From Clostridia bacterium (GTDB lineage: Bacteria; Bacillota; Clostridia; Oscillospirales; Acutalibacteraceae), in assembly GCA_017631745.1 (NCBI GenBank), contig JAGBSR010000247.1, forward strand, positions 1-9,876: DNA of 9,876 nucleotides, written 5' to 3'. The position numbers and the translations under genes were made by a program. The notes below the pieces were generated by a model that was not told the DNA's origin, made no database searches, and saw only the letters and a program-made list of their open reading frames with translations. Each line of letters starts with the position of its first letter. Position 1 is the stretch's first letter. Below are positions 1 to 4,967 of the stretch, one piece after another.

Positions 1-11
1 AGATAAAACAA

Positions 12-737
12 GTGAAAACTTTCGCACAAAAGAATTGGCCGGATGAAGATAAAAAAGCTGTTGCTTATCAGTTGAACTTTGTGTCAATGTGTTATGGTTA
101 TGATAGCGATTTGCATAAAGATTATTTTAAACCTTGTTGTGAAAAAATCAAATCAGTATTTATTCACTATAAAGATTTTGAGTTTCCGAAAGCGAATATC
201 AAAAAGTCATATTTTCAGCTTGATTGGTATTATTTTGCTGTTACAGAAGAACTGAAAAATGCAATAATCGAAAGTGGTATCGACGACAAGGAGGAAGATA
301 TTTTCAGACCTATATGGACAAGAAAACACGATGTGCCTATTGCTTATTCAATTGAGCCGAAGCATATATTAAAGCCGATATATAAAGAGAATGATTATAA
401 TATTAAAACTATATGTTCTGATTGTGATGTAGTATGGGCTACTGTTAAAGCTGATTATTTTGACGGCACAATAGGCAGACCAATTTATATTTCAGAGGAT
501 GTATTAAACGACCTACACGATTTTAATTACACTTATGAGTATTTTGGCCCCGGTGGTTATCTGCTGAGAGATGTAATTGTAAGTAAAAAAGTGTATGAAA
601 TTATTTTAAAACTTTACCCTCGTGCTGAATTCAGACCGGTTCTTATAAAAGAAGAGCCGATAGAAACAGAAGAAATGAAACAAAAAAGATTAAGGGAACA
701 ACGACTTAGAGAGTGGAGACAGTCGCTGAACAATTAG
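12..737 (+). CDS. Hypothetical protein, possibly 5'-partial; weakly immunity-protein-like
   Basis: I do not recognise the family. The reading frame begins with GTG at base 12 but stays open to the window edge, and no ribosome binding site is visible in the 11 bases before it, so the true start may lie outside. The visible protein has 241 residues, with no signal peptide or membrane segment. It is rich in aromatic residues and Lys, with a short CxxC (CSDCD) near residue 135. The second half has a stretch of the form 'IYISEDVLNDL...VIVSKKVYEIILKL', and the C-terminal 30 residues are highly charged (KQKRLREQRLREW), probably helical. The 'vSe/kv..ll' pattern recalls Imm11/Imm43-type immunity proteins of polymorphic toxin systems, but this is only a resemblance. 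Codon use is A/T-rich compared with alaS or ldh, which fits accessory or acquired DNA. It ends 19 bases before a clear terminator. Confidence 0.6.
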   Translation: MKTFAQKNWPDEDKKAVAYQLNFVSMCYGYDSDLHKDYFKPCCEKIKSVFIHYKDFEFPKANIKKSYFQLDWYYFAVTEELKNAIIESGIDDKEEDIFRPIWTRKHDVPIAYSIEPKHILKPIYKENDYNIKTICSDCDVVWATVKADYFDGTIGRPIYISEDVLNDLHDFNYTYEYFGPGGYLLRDVIVSKKVYEIILKLYPRAEFRPVLIKEEPIETEEMKQKRLREQRLREWRQSLNN

Positions 738-756
738 AGATTTCATATATAACAAA

Positions 757-797
757 TCACCCGACAGAGGTTAACTGTCGGGTGAAACTTTTATGTA
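757..797 (+). terminator. Intrinsic terminator after the first gene
   Basis: A perfect 11-bp inverted repeat (757-767 with 775-785, core CCCGACAG/CTGTCGGG) closes a 7-base loop and is followed by AACTTTTATG, a modest T-rich tract. It lies 20 bases past the stop at 737. The convergent aminotransferase gene ends at 868, so the hairpin may also work from the other side, although the T tract in that direction is weaker. Confidence 0.8.
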
Positions 798-806
798 ATA
801 TTTTAT

Positions 807-861
807 TGCCCTCGCCGGGCAGGCGTTACTTTTGCTGTCGCCCAAAAGTAACCAAAACGCG
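807..861 (-). repeat. Dispersed two-hairpin repeat, copy 1 (downstream of alaA)
   Basis: Read on the minus strand, this element begins 6 bases after the aminotransferase stop. It holds a first hairpin with 10-bp arms (GTTACTTTTG at 825-834, CAAAAGTAAC at 843-852) and a second hairpin with arms 807-811/817-821 around loop GGCGA (minus-strand sense). A homologous copy in the same orientation relative to its upstream gene lies at 7608-7666 after alaS. Conservation covers both hairpins and the bases between and beside them. No long T tract follows, so it does not look like a simple intrinsic terminator. It could be a REP-like element, a mRNA 3'-end stabiliser or a non-autonomous mobile repeat. 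Confidence 0.8.
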
Positions 862-867
862 CTGTTA

Positions 868-2085
868 TTATTTCTGCTTATATCCGTCAAGGAATTCTCC
901 CATACGCATCATAGCAGCTCTGAGCTCTTCAACCTCGGGAAGCATAACAATACGGAAATGGTCGGGCTCTTTCCAGTCGAAGCCGCTACCGGGGATAAGA
1001 AGAATATTTGTTGCGTGGAGAAGATCCCAAGCAAACTTCTTATCGTCTGTGATATTGAACTTCTTGATATCAAGCTTGGGGAAAAGATAGAAAGCAGCCT
1101 TATTCTTTACGAATGAAATACCGTCACTCTGCTCGAGCACTGAGCAAGTCGCTTCTCTCTGCTCATAGATACGGCCGCCGGGAGCAACCATTGATGAGGG
1201 AGTCTCATCATCTGCCATAGCAGCAGGAATTACAAGCTGGGGGAGTGTGTTAGCGCAAAGACGAAGTGATGTCATCTGAATGATACCCTTGCGGTACTCT
1301 TCTGTAAGATGTCTCGGACCGCTGATTACCATCCAACCGCAACGGAAACCGCATACACAGTGTGATTTTGAAAGACCGTTTAATGTGATAACGGGAAGGT
1401 CGAGTGCAAGTGAAGCAGTTGAAATGTGCTGAAGACCGTCCATAACCAGTCTGTCGTAGATTTCGTCTGAGAAGATAAGCAGGTTGTTTTCTCTTGCAAT
1501 CTGAATGATGTCAAGGAGTACCTCTCGGGGATAGAGAGCACCTGTGGGGTTGTTGGGGTTGATGAGTACGATAGCCTTTGTCTTTGAAGTAACCTTTGAA
1601 CGGATATCAGCGATGTCGGGGTTCCATTCTGATTTTTCATCGCAAACATAGAAAACGGGCTTACCGCTTGCAAGATAAACTGAGTTGCCCCAGAGTGAAT
1701 AGCTGGGTGAGGGTACAAGGACTTCATCACCGTCGTTAAGTAAGGGCATAAGAGCAAAGTTTACAACTTCACTTACACCGTTACCGATGAATACATCGTC
1801 GGGAGTAATGCCTTCGATGCCTTTGCTTTTTTCAAAGTCGCAGATTGCCTGACGGGCTTCAGGCATACCCTTGAAGTCACAGTATGCAACACCCTTCTGC
1901 TCGTGGCCTCTGAGTGCATTTTCAAGGCTTTCGGGCATCTTGAAGCCGAAAGTAGCGGGGTTACCTGTGTTAAGTCTTAAAACATCAATACCTCTTGCAC
2001 GCATATCCATAGCCTCAACAAAAAGAGGACCGCGGATATCGGAGTGTACGTTTTTCATACGGTCTGCAATTTTAATAATCTCCAT
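868..2085 (-). CDS. alaA: Glutamate-pyruvate aminotransferase, AlaA family (PLP fold type I)
   Basis: PLP-dependent transaminase that probably makes alanine from pyruvate and glutamate in the cytosol. From memory of the family, the N-terminal DIRGP, the GNGVSE motif, PNNPTG (177-182), SDEIY (206-210), the PLP lysine in NGLSK (K240) and the C-terminal DHFRIV (R378, substrate carboxylate) match E. coli AlaA closely. The frame is open to a TTG at 2106, but ATG at 2085 gives 405 residues, the length of E. coli AlaA, and places the conserved DIRGP at the same distance from Met. A GCGAG ribosome binding site lies 9 bases before it. Odd point: the stretch after the lysine reads SKSHCVCGFRCGW, where E. 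coli has SKTYRVAGFRQGW, so three Cys replace Arg, Ala and Gln. The phosphate-binding Arg (R248) is kept. It is transcribed alone from its own promoter, convergent with the first gene. Confidence 0.92.
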   Translation of the reverse strand: MEIIKIADRMKNVHSDIRGPLFVEAMDMRARGIDVLRLNTGNPATFGFKMPESLENALRGHEQKGVAYCDFKGMPEARQAICDFEKSKGIEGITPDDVFIGNGVSEVVNFALMPLLNDGDEVLVPSPSYSLWGNSVYLASGKPVFYVCDEKSEWNPDIADIRSKVTSKTKAIVLINPNNPTGALYPREVLLDIIQIARENNLLIFSDEIYDRLVMDGLQHISTASLALDLPVITLNGLSKSHCVCGFRCGWMVISGPRHLTEEYRKGIIQMTSLRLCANTLPQLVIPAAMADDETPSSMVAPGGRIYEQREATCSVLEQSDGISFVKNKAAFYLFPKLDIKKFNITDDKKFAWDLLHATNILLIPGSGFDWKEPDHFRIVMLPEVEELRAAMMRMGEFLDGYKQK

Positions 2086-2121
2086 ATTAAACATCTCGCT
2101 TTTCAAAAAATATATGTCTCA

Positions 2122-2149
2122 ATTATAAACCATTTTAGTAAAAAAACAA
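2122..2149 (-). promoter_or_regulatory. Sigma-70/SigA-type promoter of alaA
   Basis: On the minus strand a perfect -10 (TATAAT, bases 2127-2122) is preceded by TTGTTT (2149-2144) with a 16-base spacer in very AT-rich DNA. The predicted transcript starts near 2115 and gives a leader of about 30 bases before the ATG at 2085. The -10 is convincing; the -35 is a half match. Confidence 0.6.
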
Positions 2150-2236
2150 TAGTTATTTTGAAAAAAATGTATTTTTGTTATTTTACAGTACGGAGAAGTT
2201 GGTGCTGAGAATTGGTATATTTTTCAAAAGCTTAGC

Positions 2237-2268
2237 AAAAAAATAACTGCAACTATTACGTTGCAGTT
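2237..2268 (-). terminator. Intrinsic terminator after the small membrane protein gene
   Basis: A perfect 9-bp stem (AACTGCAAC at 2245-2253, GTTGCAGTT at 2260-2268) with a 6-base loop is followed, in minus-strand sense, by A and then seven T. It lies 25 bases past the stop of the gene at 2294-2791, reading in that gene's direction, and insulates it from alaA. Confidence 0.88.
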
Positions 2269-2293
2269 TGTTGATAATTAATTATTGCAATCA

Positions 2294-2791
2294 TTAATAT
2301 TTAAACTTAAGCTCATCGAACTTATAATCTTGTTGCAGTATATAAAACAAAGTTTCGATATTTTCGGTATAACGGCCTTTTTCAAGAACGGACCAACTTT
2401 GTGACTTTAAGTCATATGCTCTAACTGAAAACCAAATTTTATTTTCCGATTCACTACGACAGCAAGCTCTTTTCAATTCCTCATGGTCAAAAACTAAAAA
2501 TTCAGTACCGTCATTTATGTCTGCAAATTTTTGAGTAGCCACATAATTCATTATAGCAGGTTCTGATTTAAACAGAGGAATAACAAGAATAAGAGCAAAT
2601 GTTAAGGTGGAAACAGCTGAAAGCGCCATAATAGCAAGAGGCACAATTGCAATTGACCAATCAGCAGAAGTGTATTCACTAAACTCCTTATCTTCAAATA
2701 ATCCGTCTGTTGCAAAAAAAGTAATTAATAATATGGCTAAACTCAACAGTGTTCCAGTAAGGCAAATTTTAGTTCTTTTGTTATTAAACAT
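2294..2791 (-). CDS. Small two-TM membrane protein of unknown function
   Basis: Not a family I recognise. The frame is open to a TTG at 2806, but ATG at 2791 is the likely start: a GGAG ribosome binding site lies 9 bases upstream of it and overlaps the TTG alternative. The 165-residue product has a short basic N-terminus (NNKRTK), a first membrane helix at about 9-28, an acidic loop (GLFEDKEFSEY) and a second helix at about 45-74. A polar domain of about 90 residues follows, with a double Cys (C110-C111), several aromatic residues and an amphipathic C-terminus. By the positive-inside rule both the N-terminus and the C-terminal domain are probably cytoplasmic. No catalytic motif is visible. 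It stands alone between its own promoter and terminator, and its AT-rich codon use differs from the neighbouring metabolic genes. Confidence 0.75.
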   Translation of the reverse strand: MFNNKRTKICLTGTLLSLAILLITFFATDGLFEDKEFSEYTSADWSIAIVPLAIMALSAVSTLTFALILVIPLFKSEPAIMNYVATQKFADINDGTEFLVFDHEELKRACCRSESENKIWFSVRAYDLKSQSWSVLEKGRYTENIETLFYILQQDYKFDELKFKY

Positions 2792-2822
2792 ATATTTTAT
2801 CTCCAAAATGTAATGCTAAAAT

Positions 2823-2851
2823 ATTATATCAAAAAAATAAAAGAACTACAA
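2823..2851 (-). promoter_or_regulatory. Probable promoter of the small membrane protein gene
   Basis: On the minus strand a perfect TATAAT (2828-2823) is preceded at 17 bases by TTGTAG (2851-2846). The expected start near 2816 gives a 25-base leader before the ATG at 2791. The -35 box falls inside the tRNA terminator hairpin, so the two signals overlap. Confidence 0.5.
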
Positions 2852-2872
2852 CAGTAAAGATGCAGTTCTTTT
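2831..2872 (-). terminator. Intrinsic terminator of tRNA-Leu
   Basis: Directly after the tRNA CCA end, in minus-strand sense, a 9-bp stem (AAAAGAACT, 2872-2864, with AGTTCTTTT, 2847-2839), extended by two more pairs across one mismatch, is followed by A and a run of T. The position abutting the tRNA fits a monocistronic tRNA unit. Confidence 0.82.
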
Positions 2873-2957
2873 TGGTGCGGATAACAGGACTTGAACCTGC
2901 ACACCTTGCGATACAAGAACCTAAATCTTGCGTGTCTGCCAATTCCACCATATCCGC
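2873..2957 (-). tRNA. tRNA-Leu (anticodon UAG)
   Basis: An 85-base class II tRNA on the minus strand. The acceptor stem pairs GCGGATA with TATCCGC, followed by discriminator A and an encoded CCA (2875-2873). The anticodon arm CAAGA/TCTTG closes the loop TTTAGGT, so the anticodon is TAG and reads CUN, mainly CUA, leucine codons. A variable arm and the T loop GGTTCAAGTCC are present, as expected for leucine tRNA. It has its own promoter and terminator. Confidence 0.96.
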
Positions 2958-2968
2958 ATATTTTAATA

Positions 2969-2996
2969 ATTATATCATAAAAGAATAGATTGTCAA
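2969..2996 (-). promoter_or_regulatory. Strong promoter of tRNA-Leu
   Basis: Perfect consensus hexamers on the minus strand: TTGACA (2996-2991) and TATAAT (2974-2969) with a 16-base spacer. Transcription is predicted to start about 5 bases before the tRNA 5' end at 2957, typical of a stable RNA promoter. Confidence 0.88.
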
Positions 2997-3039
2997 GCTA
3001 ATAAAAATGCATTTTATTTCGACTATTTTCAAAATAATA

Positions 3040-3068
3040 TTGACCTTTTCGTTTTTTTAGTATAAAAT
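3040..3068 (+). promoter_or_regulatory. Promoter of the lactate/malate dehydrogenase gene
   Basis: TTGACC (3040-3045) and TAAAAT (3063-3068) with a 17-base spacer. The transcript would begin near 3075, leaving a leader of about 60 bases that contains a 6-bp hairpin (CTGCAC 3082-3087, GTGCAG 3102-3107). The gene's ribosome binding site GAAAGGA lies at 3121-3127. Confidence 0.75.
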
Positions 3069-3134
3069 AAATGTGTATATTCTGCACGAAGTTGTTATTA
3101 TGTGCAGTACCGTAGGGTATGAAAGGAATCTCTT

Positions 3135-4073
3135 ATGAACAAAGTAACCATTATCGGCACAGGCAGTGTCGGCTCAACAATTGCATATACACTTACTGTT
3201 GCAAATATTGCCACAGAAATTATTATGATAGACATCAACGGCGATAAGGCTATCGGTGAGGCTATTGATATCCGTCAGGGTACACCTTACACAGGCTCAT
3301 GCTATGTTTATGCAGGTGATTACAGCGATGCAGTTGACTCAAACATTGTTATTATCACATCAGGTGTTGCAAGAAAGCCAGGTCAGACCCGTCTTGAGCT
3401 TGCTCAGACCAATGTCAACATTCTCAAGAGCATCATTCCTCAGATTACAAAATATGCTCCCGATGCTACATACATTATCGTAAGCAACCCTGTTGATATT
3501 CTTACATATACCTTCTGCAAATGCTCAGGTATTCCTGAGGAGAGAATTATCGGTTCAGGTACTATTCTTGATACCTCAAGACTCAGAACACATATCTCAC
3601 AGCACTTCTCAGTAAGTCAGCAGAATGTTCATGCTTATGTACTCGGTGAACACGGCGATTCAAGCTTTATTCCCTGGTCACTTGCAAATATTTCAAATGT
3701 ACCCACAAGCAAATATCACGAGGCTGTTACCAACAAGATATATGAGCCTATCGATAAAGAAAGAGAGCTCGAGTACGTAAGAAAATCAGGCGCTGATGTT
3801 ATCGGCAGAAAAGGCGCAACCTTCTATGCTGTATCAGCTTCGGTTTGCCATATCTGCAAGTGCCTTCTCAGCGGTTTTGATACTCCTCTTACCGTATCAA
3901 CTATGCTTCACGGCGAATACGGTATAGATGATGTTTGTCTGAGCCTTCTCAATATTGTAGGTAAAGGTAAGGTAAACGGTAAGGTTATTCTCGACCTTAA
4001 CGAAAAGGAAATCGCAGAGCTTAAGGCAAGTGCCGAAAGCCTTAAGGAAATCATCAGAAATACAGAGATATAA
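3135..4073 (+). CDS. L-lactate/malate dehydrogenase family protein, NAD-dependent
   Basis: 312-residue cytosolic 2-hydroxyacid dehydrogenase interconverting a 2-keto acid and its L-2-hydroxy acid with NAD(H). The N-terminal Rossmann fold has GTGSVG (8-13) and Asp33 at the end of the second strand, which indicates NAD rather than NADP. Catalytic residues are present: R86 (R109 in classical LDH numbering), D146 and R149 in LDTSR, and H173 in GEHGDS. Overall it reads like a clostridial LDH (SNPVDILTY, GSGTILDTSR, GEHGDS), and T229 matches LDH Thr246. The specificity loop, however, is VARKPGQTR, so R80 occupies the Gln102 position that selects pyruvate; Arg there is the malate dehydrogenase signature. 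It could therefore be a malate dehydrogenase or a relaxed enzyme. It is a single gene with its own promoter, ribosome binding site (GAAAGGA, 7 bases before ATG) and terminator. Confidence 0.93.
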   Translation: MNKVTIIGTGSVGSTIAYTLTVANIATEIIMIDINGDKAIGEAIDIRQGTPYTGSCYVYAGDYSDAVDSNIVIITSGVARKPGQTRLELAQTNVNILKSIIPQITKYAPDATYIIVSNPVDILTYTFCKCSGIPEERIIGSGTILDTSRLRTHISQHFSVSQQNVHAYVLGEHGDSSFIPWSLANISNVPTSKYHEAVTNKIYEPIDKERELEYVRKSGADVIGRKGATFYAVSASVCHICKCLLSGFDTPLTVSTMLHGEYGIDDVCLSLLNIVGKGKVNGKVILDLNEKEIAELKASAESLKEIIRNTEI

Positions 4074-4079
4074 TCTTTT

Positions 4080-4115
4080 GCAGAGGAGAGAAAACTTTCC
4101 TCTGCTTTTTATTTT
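4080..4115 (+). terminator. Intrinsic terminator of the dehydrogenase gene
   Basis: GCAGAGGA (4080-4087) pairs with TCCTCTGC (4098-4105). The stem extends inwards by three more pairs, one of them G-T, to an AAAA tetraloop, and is followed by TTTTTATTTTTC. It starts 7 bases after the stop at 4073. Confidence 0.93.
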
Positions 4116-4132
4116 TCTTTTCAAAGTTTTTC

Positions 4133-4161
4133 TTGACAAAGAGAATGATAAATAGTAAAAT
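4133..4161 (+). promoter_or_regulatory. Promoter of the T-box/alaS transcript
   Basis: TTGACA (4133-4138, perfect) and TAAAAT (4156-4161) with an ideal 17-base spacer, directly upstream of the T-box leader. Transcription should begin near 4168. Confidence 0.85.
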
Positions 4162-4167
4162 ATATGA

Positions 4168-4405
4168 TGTTAAATAAAATATTAAAGACGATGACGAAAG
4201 AAACCGTCATGGCATCTTTTCAGAGAGAGAGGGCAGGTGGAAGCCTCTTAAGTTTGCCGTGAATGTGTCGCTGCTTTCAACAGTTGCTCCCGAAAGGGAA
4301 GCCGTAGAGTCTGCGTTAAGGACTATAAGAGTGGTGCTTTTGCACAATTCGGGTGGTACCGCGAGTAAGCCTCGTCCTGAAAATTTTACAGGACAGGCTT
4401 TTTTT
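4168..4405 (+). promoter_or_regulatory. T-box riboswitch, alanine specific, controlling alaS
   Basis: The conserved T-box core GGGTGGTACCGCG is at 4351-4363 and is followed at once by a strong terminator (4367-4405). Stem I is visible: GAAAG (4196-4200) pairs with CTTTC (4274-4278), the AGAGAG motif lies at 4222-4227, and the distal GGTGGAAG loop follows. The codon just above that lower helix on the 3' side is GCT (4270-4272) followed by G, which fits an alanine specifier and the downstream alaS. A stem III hairpin with a GAAA loop lies at 4286-4302. By the known mechanism, uncharged tRNA-Ala pairs with the specifier and with the T-box bulge, favouring the antiterminator so that transcription continues. 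The exact 5' end is estimated from the promoter. Confidence 0.95.
4367..4405 (+). terminator. T-box regulatory terminator
   Basis: AAGCCT (4367-4372) pairs with AGGCTT (4395-4400) and GTCCTG (4374-4379) with CAGGAC (4389-4394), with C4373 bulged, followed by seven T (4399-4405). It competes with the antiterminator that uses the T-box core just upstream. The last T of the run is also the first base of the left inverted repeat of the inserted element. Confidence 0.92.
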
Positions 4406-4437
4406 AATGCAGAATGCAGAGTGCATAATGCAGAATT
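4405..4437 (+). repeat. Left terminal inverted repeat, built of 7-bp units
   Basis: The repeat is itself four tandem heptamers (AATGCAG, AATGCAG, AGTGCAT, AATGCAG, starting at 4406) followed by AATT. It matches the reverse complement of 4900-4932 at 31 of 33 positions. It ends 1 base before the AGGAGG ribosome binding site (4439-4444) of the enclosed gene. Confidence 0.92.
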
Positions 4438-4450
4438 CAGGAGGTGTTGT

Positions 4451-4798
4451 ATGGCAAACATCATTGAGGATAAAAGCTTTGAATTTGCTGTTAGAATTGT
4501 TAATCTGTACAAGTTCTTGAATTTTGAAAAGAAAGAGTATGTTATATCGAAGCAGTTATTGAGATGTGGAACAAGCATCGGTGCCAATATAGCAGAAGCC
4601 CAGAGAGGACAGATAACTCCGGATTTTAATACGAAAATGAACAATGCATTGAAAGAGGCTAATGAAACACAATATTGGTTGAGATTGTTACATCGTACGG
4701 AATATATTACAAATCAAGAATTTTCAAGCCTGAATAAGGATATCGATGAAATCATTTCTATATTGGTTTCCATATGTAAGAAAACAAATACAAAGTAA
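4451..4798 (+). CDS. Four-helix-bundle protein (23S rRNA intervening-sequence/S23 family)
   Basis: A 115-residue all-helical cytoplasmic protein. ATG at 4451 is chosen because a perfect AGGAGG lies 6 bases upstream; the frame is open further upstream only through the T-box RNA. Family features: N-terminal DKSFEFAVRIVNLYKFL, then the ISKQLLRCGTSIGANIAEA segment (residues 33-50; the S-GANIAEA core is the family hallmark), KMNNALKEANETQYWLRLL (62-80) and a final helix DIDEIISILVSICKK. Members are found in 23S rRNA intervening sequences and as free-standing genes, and are structurally related to Avd of diversity-generating retroelements. Their molecular role is not settled; nucleic-acid binding through a ring-shaped oligomer has been proposed. 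It is co-oriented with alaS and flanked by inverted repeats. It would be made mainly when the T-box allows read-through, unless a local promoter exists; none is obvious. Confidence 0.92.
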   Translation: MANIIEDKSFEFAVRIVNLYKFLNFEKKEYVISKQLLRCGTSIGANIAEAQRGQITPDFNTKMNNALKEANETQYWLRLLHRTEYITNQEFSSLNKDIDEIISILVSICKKTNTK

Positions 4799-4967
4799 TT
4801 TAATCAATAGTTTTGAGGTTGCTCGCATTTACTTAGGCGGTGCTTAATTGAAAAGATATTTCAACTTTAATCGGATAAGTTCGGAGCGAAGCGACCCTTA
4901 ATTCTGCATTATGCATTTTGCATTCTGCATTATATATACGAATCTAAAAATGAAAGGATAAATTATT
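4799..4967 (+). other. Spacer between the IVP gene and alaS
   Basis: The first 100 bases belong to the inserted element and hold only a small hairpin (TTGAAA 4848-4853, TTTCAA 4859-4864). The right inverted repeat follows at 4900-4932, and then 35 bases of original alaS leader with a GAAAGGA ribosome binding site at 4952-4958. I see no convincing promoter here, so alaS appears to depend on transcription from 4133-4161. Confidence 0.6.
4900..4932 (-). repeat. Right terminal inverted repeat, built of 7-bp units
   Basis: Inverted partner of 4405-4437 with two transitions. On the plus strand, after AATT, it reads as heptamers CTGCATT, ATGCATT, TTGCATT, CTGCATT. It lies 101 bases past the stop of the enclosed gene and 35 bases before the alaS start. 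In a read-through transcript it can pair with the left repeat into a stem of about 33 bp. Confidence 0.92.

Larger units (their letters stand above)
4405..4932 (+). mobile_element. IVP-type insertion element with 33-bp inverted repeats, inside the alaS leader
   Basis: A 528-bp unit bounded by imperfect terminal inverted repeats (4405-4437 and 4900-4932, 31 of 33 positions identical) and carrying one gene for a four-helix-bundle protein. It lies between the T-box terminator and alaS. Removing it leaves 35 bases from the T-run to the alaS ATG, a normal T-box layout, so it is best read as an insertion. Four-helix-bundle genes of this family are known from intervening sequences in 23S rRNA genes, which also have inverted-repeat ends. 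No transposase, reverse transcriptase or clear target duplication is visible, so its mode of movement is unknown. Confidence 0.75.

Noticed and set aside
713..1116. Plus-strand ORFs overlapping the alaA 3' end and the repeat
   Set aside because: They run antisense through the conserved alaA gene and the terminator, without a ribosome binding site or recognisable protein.
2086..2106. TTG start for alaA seven codons upstream
   Set aside because: ATG 2085 gives the exact family length and N-terminal alignment and has a spaced ribosome binding site.
3089..3108. Rex (redox repressor) operator upstream of the dehydrogenase
   Set aside because: Only a TTGTTA half-site is visible. The second half of the known TTGTTAA-N4-TTAACAA palindrome is absent.
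4259..4450. Longer version of the four-helix-bundle protein, extending the frame upstream to 4259
   Set aside because: The extension would translate the T-box core, its terminator and the left inverted repeat. A perfect AGGAGG precedes ATG 4451, and the family normally starts there.
4207..4644. Minus-strand ORF across the T-box and IVP gene
   Set aside because: It is a shadow of the T-box RNA and the four-helix-bundle gene. Its composition is not protein-like and no start signal is visible.
4405..4932. Diversity-generating retroelement (Avd-like four-helix protein)
   Set aside because: No reverse transcriptase, template repeat or variable repeat is present, and the repeats are inverted rather than direct.
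4919..4947. Outward promoter in the right inverted repeat driving alaS
   Set aside because: TTGCAT with a 17-base spacer meets ATCTAA, a poor -10; other spacings are no better.
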